The notes under the pieces: model-generated
Seen by the model: the letters and a program-made list of their open reading frames with translations, nothing else
Told to the model about the DNA's origin: nothing
Database searches by the model: none
Program-made: the position numbers and the translations under genes
Shown: positions 10,420 to 18,033 of the stretch, piece after piece
How the letters are laid out: each line of letters starts with the position of its first letter
How positions within the stretch are numbered: the first letter of the stretch is position 1
Origin: Capnocytophaga sp.
Lineage (GTDB): Bacteria > Bacteroidota > Bacteroidia > Flavobacteriales > Flavobacteriaceae
Direction: 5' to 3'
Assembly (NCBI GenBank): GCA_030530525.1
Contig: JAUMUT010000020.1
Coordinates: 1-36,931, forward strand
DNA length: 36,931 bases

Positions 10420-12183
10420 ATGAGTAACATTCGTAATTACACTATGGTTGCCCTTGCAATGAGCGTGGCAATCGGCTGTCAGAAGAACGAAGACAGCGAA
10501 ACACCAGCACCAGATAATAAAAAAACAACTACACCTTGGACAGAGCTCACCCCAGCGACTCCCATTTATGACGACCCAAAAAGCGTAGCAAACTGTAATG
10601 CTGATGATGTGAAATTCCTTCGTGAAATAGCCAAAATGAATGGCTTTGAAGAGGATTTTAAAACTGATGATCCTTCCCAATGGAAAAAGGAACATTTAGC
10701 AATTATCTGGAAAAAAGAAACAGCCAATGGTAAAGATACCTATTTCGTTTCTGAACTTGGTGGAGCAAGAGGTAGTGGAAAAGGTATTACCAAATTAGAC
10801 TTTTTTGATGTTAATAATGCCTTTACTAAGTTAGAAAAAGTAGAACTTACTACTCCAGACCTTACCACCGTGTATATTGATGGTAGTATTCCGTCTTTAA
10901 AAGCTATTATCCTAAAAGGAAAAGACACCGAAAAGACTTCTACGTTAGAAAAAATTACTATTCGCAACTTAGAAGGCTTAGAAACACTTTCCTTAACCGA
11001 TTTTCCAAGCCTAAAAACTACTAATGATGAGGATTATTTCGCTGTAAGTACCTATTATTATAACGGAAACTTGGTAAATGTTACTTTAAATAACATAGGA
11101 GCAAGTAGTATTCAGATAAGTGCCACAAAAACACTCCAAGAACTTAGTTTGCAAAACAATCTTAATGTAGAAACACTCAATATTGAAGATGCAACACTGA
11201 CAAATTTGGATTTTAATGCCTCTACTTATCCTAAATTGACTTCTTTGACGCTTAAAAAACTTACGAATAACTCTGCGCAAAGCCTTAATATAGAAGGATT
11301 AGCCAATTTAACAGATATTAATATCAGTAAAATCCCTTCGGTTACTAAGGCTTCGGTTAGCGGTTGCCCAAAAGTTACTTCGCTAATGATACAAAATGGT
11401 AATTTTACACATATTACCCTACAAGGGCTGAGCGAACTTAAAACGATTGACCTTGCAGGGAATAAAATTGCGAATATAGATATTTCTTCTTTTAGTAAAG
11501 TAACAAAAGTATATCTGAATGATAATGAACTAAAAGGCGCAACTCCTTTTAAACTTCCTACAACGGTAGAAACATTGAGTTTGCAAGGCAATGAAGGGCT
11601 TACAGCGGTTGATTTGTCGCCTTATAAAGAGCTTACATTAGTAAATATCAACGGATATAAGAAAGGAGCTACTTCTGCAACTACGCCAAGTACTTTGTCT
11701 TATCTTAAAATTGCTGGTCTTACCAAGTTAGAACGTTTATTAGCAAATTGGAATGCTCTTTCTACCATTGACACCGATGGGCAAGAGAATATTTCAGAAA
11801 AAATAAGCCTTATAGAGTGTGAGAATAATGAGCTTACCCCTGATGCTATCTATGCACTTAAAAAAGCATTCCCTTCGCTTGATTTTTCACTATCAGGAGC
11901 TGGTAGTAGTTCCAAATCGTGTAGTTATGTAAAACAACGTGCTTTTAAAGTAGGTACAATTACCAATAACCAAGTAACTTTTGCTATTAGCCAAGACCCT
12001 AATTATGGTCAGCAAACCCAAGTGAGCCTAAAAGATACAGATAGTAGTGTTTATCAGTACGATAATTCTTCTGGAATACTAAGTATAAAGAAAGCAGGAA
12101 GCTATGAAATTATTGTGAAAAACGATAAACTTTTAGGACAAATTAGAAATGGCTTTGTAAGTGAAAAAATAACAGTTAAATAA
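10420..12183 (+). CDS. Leucine-rich-repeat surface lipoprotein
   Basis: 587-residue lipoprotein with lipobox VAIGC (Cys20), followed by QKNED (probable surface-export signal) and a Pro/Thr-rich linker. From about residue 125 to 470 there are repeated LxxLxLxx segments (LEGLETLSLTDFPSL, LSELKTIDLAGNKIANIDI, VETLSLQGNEGLTAVDLS) with a spacing of about 20-24 residues, the pattern of a curved LRR binding scaffold. The last 80 residues form a beta-sandwich-like tail. It is the last gene of the Sus-like operon, closed by a strong terminator 15 bp downstream. An LRR adhesin or binding protein in a SusCD operon suggests a protein or glycoprotein ligand; this is inference. A downstream ATG at codon 9 would also leave a workable lipoprotein signal. 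Confidence 0.85.
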   Translation: MSNIRNYTMVALAMSVAIGCQKNEDSETPAPDNKKTTTPWTELTPATPIYDDPKSVANCNADDVKFLREIAKMNGFEEDFKTDDPSQWKKEHLAIIWKKETANGKDTYFVSELGGARGSGKGITKLDFFDVNNAFTKLEKVELTTPDLTTVYIDGSIPSLKAIILKGKDTEKTSTLEKITIRNLEGLETLSLTDFPSLKTTNDEDYFAVSTYYYNGNLVNVTLNNIGASSIQISATKTLQELSLQNNLNVETLNIEDATLTNLDFNASTYPKLTSLTLKKLTNNSAQSLNIEGLANLTDINISKIPSVTKASVSGCPKVTSLMIQNGNFTHITLQGLSELKTIDLAGNKIANIDISSFSKVTKVYLNDNELKGATPFKLPTTVETLSLQGNEGLTAVDLSPYKELTLVNINGYKKGATSATTPSTLSYLKIAGLTKLERLLANWNALSTIDTDGQENISEKISLIECENNELTPDAIYALKKAFPSLDFSLSGAGSSSKSCSYVKQRAFKVGTITNNQVTFAISQDPNYGQQTQVSLKDTDSSVYQYDNSSGILSIKKAGSYEIIVKNDKLLGQIRNGFVSEKITVK

Positions 12184-12197
12184 ATTAAAAAAATAGT

Positions 12198-12228
12198 AAA
12201 AACTTTTCCGATTATAGGAAAAGTTTTT
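12198..12228 (+). terminator. Rho-independent terminator of the Sus-like operon
   Basis: Perfect 12-bp stem (aaaaacttttcc / ggaaaagttttt) with a 7-nt loop and a downstream T-rich run, 15 bp after the LRR gene stop. Confidence 0.85.
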
Positions 12229-12267
12229 ATTTTTTGTAGTGAAAAAATTAAAATTTTCTTAATTGTA

Positions 12268-12297
12268 TTGCTTATTAGAAATTTTTTAGTAGATTTG
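12268..12297 (+). promoter_or_regulatory. Promoter of the 12340-12822 gene
   Basis: TTG (12268-12270), a 19-bp spacer and TAGATTTG (12290-12297): a full match to the Bacteroidota vegetative promoter. It lies inside the longer possible reading frame from 12268, which therefore cannot be the translated start. Confidence 0.75.
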
Positions 12298-12339
12298 CAA
12301 ACAAAAAAAGGAATTATTAACCCATTAAAAACAAAAATT

Positions 12340-12822
12340 ATGGCATTAGAAAATCTTATTAACATTGAATTTTCAGCCGAAGAGCTTGAAAAAATTGACG
12401 GACTTCTTTCGCAATTGGAAGAAGTGGTAAAAAGTAAATTCATTAACCTTACCGCAGAAGAGCGTAAGGAATACGGAAGAGTAGGGAGTAGAACAGAAGA
12501 CTGGATTACTCGTGTGCGAAACTATATGAACCAATACCCAGACCTTGTACTCCGTCATATTGATACGCAAGAGTTTGAGAAAGATTTTGCAGCACGTCAG
12601 GCACTTCTTCCACGCCTTAAAAGACTACAAGCTATTACCACTCGTTTTGATGATACTACTTTGTTAGTAGGTACAGACCTTTACAATGCATCTATTTCTT
12701 ATTATAAAGGGGTAAAAGCATCTGCACAAACCAATGCGCCTAATGCAAAAGTAGTGTATGAGGATTTGAAAGACCAATTTCAGGGTAGAGGAACTACAAA
12801 ACGTAAAGAAGTAACCGAATAA
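12340..12822 (+). CDS. Small helical cytoplasmic protein, unknown function
   Basis: 160-residue protein with no signal peptide and no membrane segment. It is rich in charged, helix-forming sequence (residues 10-45, amphipathic; 85-100, a basic helix LLPRLKRLQAI) and ends in a basic disordered tail (QFQGRGTTKRKEVTE). The start was chosen at 12340 because a complete promoter ends at 12297, inside the longer frame. It stands alone between two strong terminators, so it is a monocistronic unit with its own promoter. I do not recognise the family and assign no function; an all-helical structural or nucleoid-type protein is one possibility. Confidence 0.75.
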   Translation: MALENLINIEFSAEELEKIDGLLSQLEEVVKSKFINLTAEERKEYGRVGSRTEDWITRVRNYMNQYPDLVLRHIDTQEFEKDFAARQALLPRLKRLQAITTRFDDTTLLVGTDLYNASISYYKGVKASAQTNAPNAKVVYEDLKDQFQGRGTTKRKEVTE

Positions 12823-12846
12823 ATGGATTTATTAGTTGTAAAAATA

Positions 12847-12885
12847 ACCTCTGAAACTATTAAATATAGTTCAGAGGTATTTTTA
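12847..12885 (+). terminator. Rho-independent terminator after the 12340-12822 gene
   Basis: Stem acctctg(a)aacta / tagttcagaggt with one bulged A and a 7-nt loop, followed by attttta, 24 bp after the stop codon. Confidence 0.8.
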
Positions 12886-12930
12886 TTCGCTATCGTAAGG
12901 ATAACAATTAGTAAAAAAGGAGTTTTTATT

Positions 12931-13083
12931 AGTAATGTAGAGGCAATTACCTGTTAATTAGAGGTTGTAAGTGTTAAATTAGATATTATTAGTCGTAATT
13001 TAGAGATAATAACTTGTAAATTAGAGGTTGTAAGTATTAAATTAGAGATTGTTAGTTGTAAAATAGAGATAGAAAATAGTTAA
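12931..13083 (+). repeat. Degenerate 21-bp tandem repeat array (7 units)
   Basis: The core NTAGAG/T recurs at 12937, 12958, 12979, 13000, 13021, 13042 and 13063, exactly 21 bp apart each time. Consensus is about gtaaattagaggttgttagt. Read in one frame the units give heptads such as VKLDIIS, CKLEVVS, IKLEIVS. That frame is open from 12958 to a stop at 13081 but has a TAA at 12955 and no ATG. The array lies within the gene-poor stretch 12823-13388, which otherwise shows two terminators and AT-rich sequence. Confidence 0.8.
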
Positions 13084-13205
13084 ATAGTTATTTTTTATAC
13101 TAAAAATAGAATAAAAATAAGTAAAAAAATAATTATAGTTTCTATTTAAGGAATTAAAATATCTTTTTTAGGGTAAATAATAACTAAAAGTATATTAATA
13201 ATGAT

Positions 13206-13247
13206 TAATGAAGAAGCATTTAGGAGTAATGAAGAGGTTTTAATTAC
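13206..13247 (+). repeat. Two further 21-bp units related to the array
   Basis: taatgaagaag (13206) and taatgaagagg (13227) are again 21 bp apart. The second unit (agtaatgaagaggttttaat, 13225-13244) resembles the first array unit at 12931. This looks like a detached or eroded outlier of the same repeat family. Confidence 0.5.
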
Positions 13248-13317
13248 TAAATAAGTAATTATAAATAGAGTAGGAGAGAAGAAGGTAAGTAAATAAGCTA
13301 TTTTAATTATAAAATAA

Positions 13318-13353
13318 AAAAAGAGACTTCCTTATTTTGGGAAATCTCTTTTT
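13318..13353 (-). terminator. Bidirectional terminator after the sugar-kinase gene
   Basis: Stem aaaaagagacttcc / ggaaatctcttttt with one mismatch and an 8-nt loop. It is flanked by an A-run on the left and a T-run on the right, so it can work in both directions. Confidence 0.7.
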
Positions 13354-13388
13354 GTAGTATATAATTTATATCCTAACGGAAGGATAGT

Positions 13389-14249
13389 TTATCTTTGTGT
13401 TTTGTGTGTAATGTGGTGTTCTACCAATCCGTCAATTGGCTTACGGAGAATTTTCCCTACATTAAGCCCATTTGCAGTAATAACTTCTTTTACGATGTCT
13501 TGCAGATAAAAAGCGATACTTCCTACAAAGTTAATAGGTACTTCGTTACGCTCTTCATATTGAGAAACCCAGTGGTCAATGAATAATTGAACGCCACTTT
13601 TGGCTATGTTATAGCAATATTCTTCATCTTTATTCTCTACTAAGAAACGCGCAAAGGTAGCAAGGAAGCTATTAGGGTTTGGTAGTTTATAAAGATGGTT
13701 TTTTACGACATCAGAATTTAATTCGTACTGATGTTCAAACTTTTTAGCCAGATGCGGAGGCATTCTATGGAAATAATAATCAACTAAAAGTCGTTTCCCG
13801 AAGAAGTTGCCGCTACATTCGTCCATTAAAATATATCCCATAGAATCAACGGCTTGTACTAATTTCTCTCCGTTCCAAAAACTACAATTAGAGCCTGTTC
13901 CTAAGATACAAACGATGGCTTTTTCAGCGGGGTTGGTAGTAGCATAAACGGCGGCAAAGGTATCTTCACGCACTACGATTTCTGCTCTTGAAAAGAAGCG
14001 TTGTAAAATAACTTTTAAGAAGCTCACCATACGCTCTGTTCCGCAACCTGCACCGTAAAAATATACATTGGTAACGTGTCTTCTGTTTTCAAAAAGGAGT
14101 TCATTGGTAGTAAGTCGTTCTGTAACAATTTCTTCAGTAAGTACTTCGGGGTTAAGCCCTAAGGTTTGTGTTCCGAAAAGTTTAATACCTTTATCATTTA
14201 AAGCTGTCCAGTCTGCTTTGGTAGCTCCACTATCTACAATTAAAATCAT
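13389..14249 (-). CDS. BadF/BadG-type ATPase, N-acetylglucosamine-kinase-like sugar kinase
   Basis: 286-residue cytoplasmic kinase of the actin/hsp70-like (ASKHA) fold. The phosphate-1 motif is DSGATKADW at residues 6-14, and the phosphate-2/adenosine segment CILGTGSNCSFWNG lies near 115-128. The family phosphorylates amino sugars such as N-acetylglucosamine or glucosamine, feeding them to glycolysis or cell-wall synthesis. It follows gapA on the same strand, after a terminator at 14314-14343, so it is partly uncoupled from gapA-pfkA. Its placement beside glycolytic genes supports a sugar-kinase role; the exact sugar is not determined by the sequence. Confidence 0.85.
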   Translation of the reverse strand: MILIVDSGATKADWTALNDKGIKLFGTQTLGLNPEVLTEEIVTERLTTNELLFENRRHVTNVYFYGAGCGTERMVSFLKVILQRFFSRAEIVVREDTFAAVYATTNPAEKAIVCILGTGSNCSFWNGEKLVQAVDSMGYILMDECSGNFFGKRLLVDYYFHRMPPHLAKKFEHQYELNSDVVKNHLYKLPNPNSFLATFARFLVENKDEEYCYNIAKSGVQLFIDHWVSQYEERNEVPINFVGSIAFYLQDIVKEVITANGLNVGKILRKPIDGLVEHHITHKTQR

Positions 14250-14313
14250 TTTAAAAATCGTTTAAGTTTTAATTTATTGTACAATAAATCAAAATAGTTG
14301 ATGAAATAACATA

Positions 14314-14343
14314 AAAAATGCCTGAAAAGGAACAGGCATTTTT
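14314..14343 (-). terminator. Terminator of the pfkA-gapA transcript
   Basis: Perfect 11-bp stem aaaaatgcctg / caggcattttt with an 8-nt loop, 14 bp beyond the gapA stop. The minus-strand T-run corresponds to the A-run at 14313-14318. Confidence 0.85.
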
Positions 14344-14357
14344 ATAGATTTTTTTTC

Positions 14358-15386
<1,029 letters not shown>

Positions 15387-15404
15387 TTAGATTGAATTTT
15401 TGTT

Positions 15405-16391
15405 TTATACGCTCATAATTTCAGCGATACGAATAAGTTCTGGGTCTAATTTTGATTCACCGCCTTTTATTGCTTTTTCCAAAGGCGTTAAATCAATTTT
15501 ATCATTATTGATACCCACCATAAAATTAGATTTTCCTTCTAATAATGCTTCTACGGCTTTTACGCCCATACGGCTTGCCAATACTCTATCAAAGCAAGAA
15601 GGCGCACCTCCGCGTTGCATATGCCCTAAAACGGATACACGAATATCGTATTCTGGGTGTTTTTTCTCGATATATTCTTTTAGTTCAAAAACATTTTTGC
15701 CGGTTTTATCTCCTTCGGCAACGACAATAATATTAGAGGTTTTTCCTTTATTATGGCTTTGTTCAATTTCAGATAGAAGTTCATCAAGATTGCTATGATG
15801 TTCAGGGATTAATATTTTTTCGGCTCCGCCACCAATACCTGTATTTAGAGCGATAAAACCTGCATCGCGCCCCATTACTTCAATGAAAAACATACGATTG
15901 TGAGAGCTTGCCGTATCACGAATTTTGTCAATTGCTTCCACAACGGTATTAAGAGCAGTGTCATAACCTAAGGTATAAGTAGTACCATAAATATCATTAT
16001 CAATAGTACCCGGAATACCCATAACAGGGAAGCCAAATTCTTGATTAAAAAGTAAAGCCCCAGTAAAAGAGCCGTCACCACCTATAACAATAAGCGCATC
16101 AGCACCAGTGTTTTTTAGGTTTTCATAGGCTTTTTTTCTTCCTTCTGGGGTTCTAAATTCTTGCGAACGCGCAGATTTTAAGAATGTTCCGCCTCGGTTG
16201 ATTATATTACGAACGCTACGAGCATTCAGTTCTTCAAAATCATTTTCAATCATTCCTTGATATCCACGATATACGCCAAGAGTTTTAATGTTATGGTAGG
16301 CACAAGTGCGCACCACAGCTCGTATAGCAGCATTCATACCAGGGGCATCTCCTCCCGAAGTAAGAATGGCTATTTTTTTAATTTCTGACAT
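15405..16391 (-). CDS. pfkA: ATP-dependent 6-phosphofructokinase
   Basis: 328-residue PfkA-type enzyme phosphorylating fructose-6-phosphate. ATP-binding residues TSGGDAPGMN (11-20); GGDGS (104-108) with Gly rather than Asp at the position that separates ATP from pyrophosphate enzymes; catalytic PGTIDND (127-133, Asp131); substrate-binding MGRDAGF; and GHMQRGG near the C-terminus. First gene of a pfkA-gapA transcript. The promoter at 16422-16457 mirrors that of the divergent sugar transporter. Confidence 0.97.
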   Translation of the reverse strand: MSEIKKIAILTSGGDAPGMNAAIRAVVRTCAYHNIKTLGVYRGYQGMIENDFEELNARSVRNIINRGGTFLKSARSQEFRTPEGRKKAYENLKNTGADALIVIGGDGSFTGALLFNQEFGFPVMGIPGTIDNDIYGTTYTLGYDTALNTVVEAIDKIRDTASSHNRMFFIEVMGRDAGFIALNTGIGGGAEKILIPEHHSNLDELLSEIEQSHNKGKTSNIIVVAEGDKTGKNVFELKEYIEKKHPEYDIRVSVLGHMQRGGAPSCFDRVLASRMGVKAVEALLEGKSNFMVGINNDKIDLTPLEKAIKGGESKLDPELIRIAEIMSV

Positions 16392-16421
16392 TTTTATTAT
16401 TATTTTTTCATTTTTTTCGCA

Positions 16422-16457
16422 GGTGCTAAATTACGAAAATTTCTTCATTTGGGCAAA
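16422..16457 (-). promoter_or_regulatory. pfkA promoter, left half of a mirrored promoter pair
   Basis: On the minus strand TTTG (16457-16454), 20 bp, then TAATTTAG (16433-16426), which differs from the -7 consensus only by A for G at the seventh consensus base pair region. The segment GGTGCTAAATTACGAA (16422-16437, plus strand) is the exact reverse complement of 16551-16566. Confidence 0.6.
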
Positions 16458-16550
16458 TTTTTTGTAGTATTTTTTATAAAATAAATTATGCACTCCAAAG
16501 TATAATATTAGAAAAAATTCACATATTTTAATTTTTTATTTCGCTAAAAA

Positions 16551-16566
16551 TTCGTAATTTAGCACC
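16551..16566 (+). promoter_or_regulatory. Sugar-transporter promoter, right half of the mirrored pair
   Basis: TTCGTAATTTAGCACC contains TAATTTAG at 16555-16562, a near-match -7 element. The same 16 bp occur upstream of pfkA on the opposite strand. No TTG was found at the -33 position here. Confidence 0.5.
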
Positions 16567-16619
16567 CAAATTTTATAGCTAATCAAAATAAATTATAAAT
16601 AACAAAATATTAGAAAAAT

Positions 16620-17867
16620 ATGTCAGTACAAAATTCAAGCAAAAATTATGCAATTCCGTTAGCTTTTATAGGGCTAATGTTTTTTTCCATTGGCTTTGCC
16701 TTAGGGATAAATTCTTATCTTATTCCTGTTTTGAAAGGGACTTTGCACATTACTTCGGCAGAGAGTTATCAGCTTTTGGCAGCTACTTTTATTCCGTTTC
16801 TTATTTTTGGTTATCCAGCATCTTTATGTATTAAGAAAATGGGTTATAAAAGAACGATGGCGTTTTCGTTTTTATTGTTTGCCATAGCTTTTGGCTTTTT
16901 TATTCTTTCTACCAATTCGGAAAATTTTTATCTTTTTCTATTAGCGTCTTTTGTTAGCGGAACGGCGAATGCTTTTTTGCAAGCATCGGTTAATCCTTAT
17001 ACTACTATTTTAGGACCTATTGATAGTGCGGCAAAACGCATTAGTATGATGGGGATTTGTAATAAATTGGCTTGGCCTATTGCGCCATTATTTTTGGCTT
17101 CGGTTATTGGGAAAAGTACCGATGATGTGTTGGTTTCTGACCTTAGTTTGCCTTTTTACATTATTATAGCTGTGTTTCTTCTTTTGGGAATAGTTTCTTT
17201 AAAAGCTCCACTACCAGAAATAAAAGCAGAAGGCGAGGAAGTTAGTGATAATCAAACAGTTGCAGAAGCAAACAAAAAAAGTATTTTTAATTTCCCGTAT
17301 CTTATTTTAGGAGCAATTGCTTTATTTTTGTATGTAGGGGTAGAGACTATTTCTTTGGCTACAATGGTAGATTATTCCAAAGCGTTAGGCATTGATAATC
17401 AGCAGATAAATATATTGGGTTGGGAGTCTAACATTGGTAATTTAGCATCTTTTATTCCTTCATTTGGGTTGATAATTGGTTATATTTGTGGGGTTTTATT
17501 TATTCCGAAATATATTTCTCAATCCAAGGCATTGGTTATCTGTTCTCTTATCGCAATTTTTGGTACGATAGCCGCAGCGGTAATGCCATCGGATATTTCT
17601 ATTTATTTTATATTTTTTATGGCGTTGGGCTGTTCTTTGATGTGGCCTGCTATTTGGCCTTTGGCTATGGACGGGCTTGGTAATTTCACCAAAACAGGAG
17701 CTTCTATCCTTACGATGGCAATTGCTGGTGGTGCGGTATTGCCTACCTTGTTCGGGGCACTCAAAGATAGTTACGGAATGCAAAATGCATATTGGCTCTG
17801 TTTGCCTTGTTTTGTATTCATTTTATATTATGCTTTATTAGGGCATAAAGTAGGGCGAGGAAAATAA
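16620..17867 (+). CDS. FucP/GluP-type sugar MFS transporter
   Basis: 415-residue inner-membrane proton-coupled sugar importer with about 12 hydrophobic segments. The first covers residues 11-30 (AIPLAFIGLMFFSIGFALGI), and a cytoplasmic loop KKMGYKRTM (68-76) holds the MFS A-motif remnant. The segments SGTANAFLQASVNPY and the C-terminal MWPAIWPLAMDGLG are characteristic of the fucose/glucose/galactose permease group. It is divergent from pfkA-gapA and shares their promoter sequence, which makes glucose or a related hexose the likely substrate (inference). Monocistronic: a terminator follows at 17908. Confidence 0.92.
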   Translation: MSVQNSSKNYAIPLAFIGLMFFSIGFALGINSYLIPVLKGTLHITSAESYQLLAATFIPFLIFGYPASLCIKKMGYKRTMAFSFLLFAIAFGFFILSTNSENFYLFLLASFVSGTANAFLQASVNPYTTILGPIDSAAKRISMMGICNKLAWPIAPLFLASVIGKSTDDVLVSDLSLPFYIIIAVFLLLGIVSLKAPLPEIKAEGEEVSDNQTVAEANKKSIFNFPYLILGAIALFLYVGVETISLATMVDYSKALGIDNQQINILGWESNIGNLASFIPSFGLIIGYICGVLFIPKYISQSKALVICSLIAIFGTIAAAVMPSDISIYFIFFMALGCSLMWPAIWPLAMDGLGNFTKTGASILTMAIAGGAVLPTLFGALKDSYGMQNAYWLCLPCFVFILYYALLGHKVGRGK

Positions 17868-17907
17868 TTTTCATTCATTATTTCTTTTAAAAATTTGTTG
17901 ATAGATG

Positions 17908-17937
17908 AACGCTAATTTCGGTTAGCGTTTATTTTTT
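17908..17937 (+). terminator. Terminator of the sugar-transporter gene
   Basis: Stem aacgctaa / ttagcgtt with a 6-nt loop (tttcgg) followed by a T-rich run. Confidence 0.85.
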
Positions 17938-17941
17938 TCTG

Positions 17942-17987
17942 TTAATTTAGAATTAATTAAAAAATATTCACGTTAATTTGGAATTAA
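17942..17987 (+). promoter_or_regulatory. Tandem palindromic boxes upstream of the haem-uptake operon (candidate operator)
   Basis: TTAATT-TAG-AATTAA (17942-17956) and TTAATT-TGG-AATTAA (17973-17987) are 15-bp palindromes 31 bp apart (about three helical turns), inside a 22-bp direct repeat with one mismatch. The second ends 15 bp before the -7 element. Confidence 0.55.
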
Positions 17988-18010
17988 TTAAAATAAAATC
18001 ACTATCTTTG
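17977..18010 (+). promoter_or_regulatory. Promoter of the TonB receptor-hmuY operon
   Basis: TATCTTTG (18003-18010) is an exact -7 element. TTTG at 17977-17980 sits 22 bp upstream, slightly longer than usual, and lies within the second palindromic box, so a protein bound there would block or contact RNA polymerase. Confidence 0.65.
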
Positions 18011-18033
18011 CGCCCGTAAAACGATTTTTAAGA

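Noticed and set aside
12268-12339. Longer N-terminus for the 12340-12822 protein
   Set aside because: A full promoter (12268-12297) lies inside it, and the extension looks like translated AT-rich leader.
12931-13083. CRISPR array
   Set aside because: Units are contiguous 21-mers without spacers and are degenerate; no cas genes are present.
17942-17987. Classical Fur box
   Set aside because: The boxes do not resemble the GATAATGATAATCATTATC consensus; they are listed only as unknown operators.
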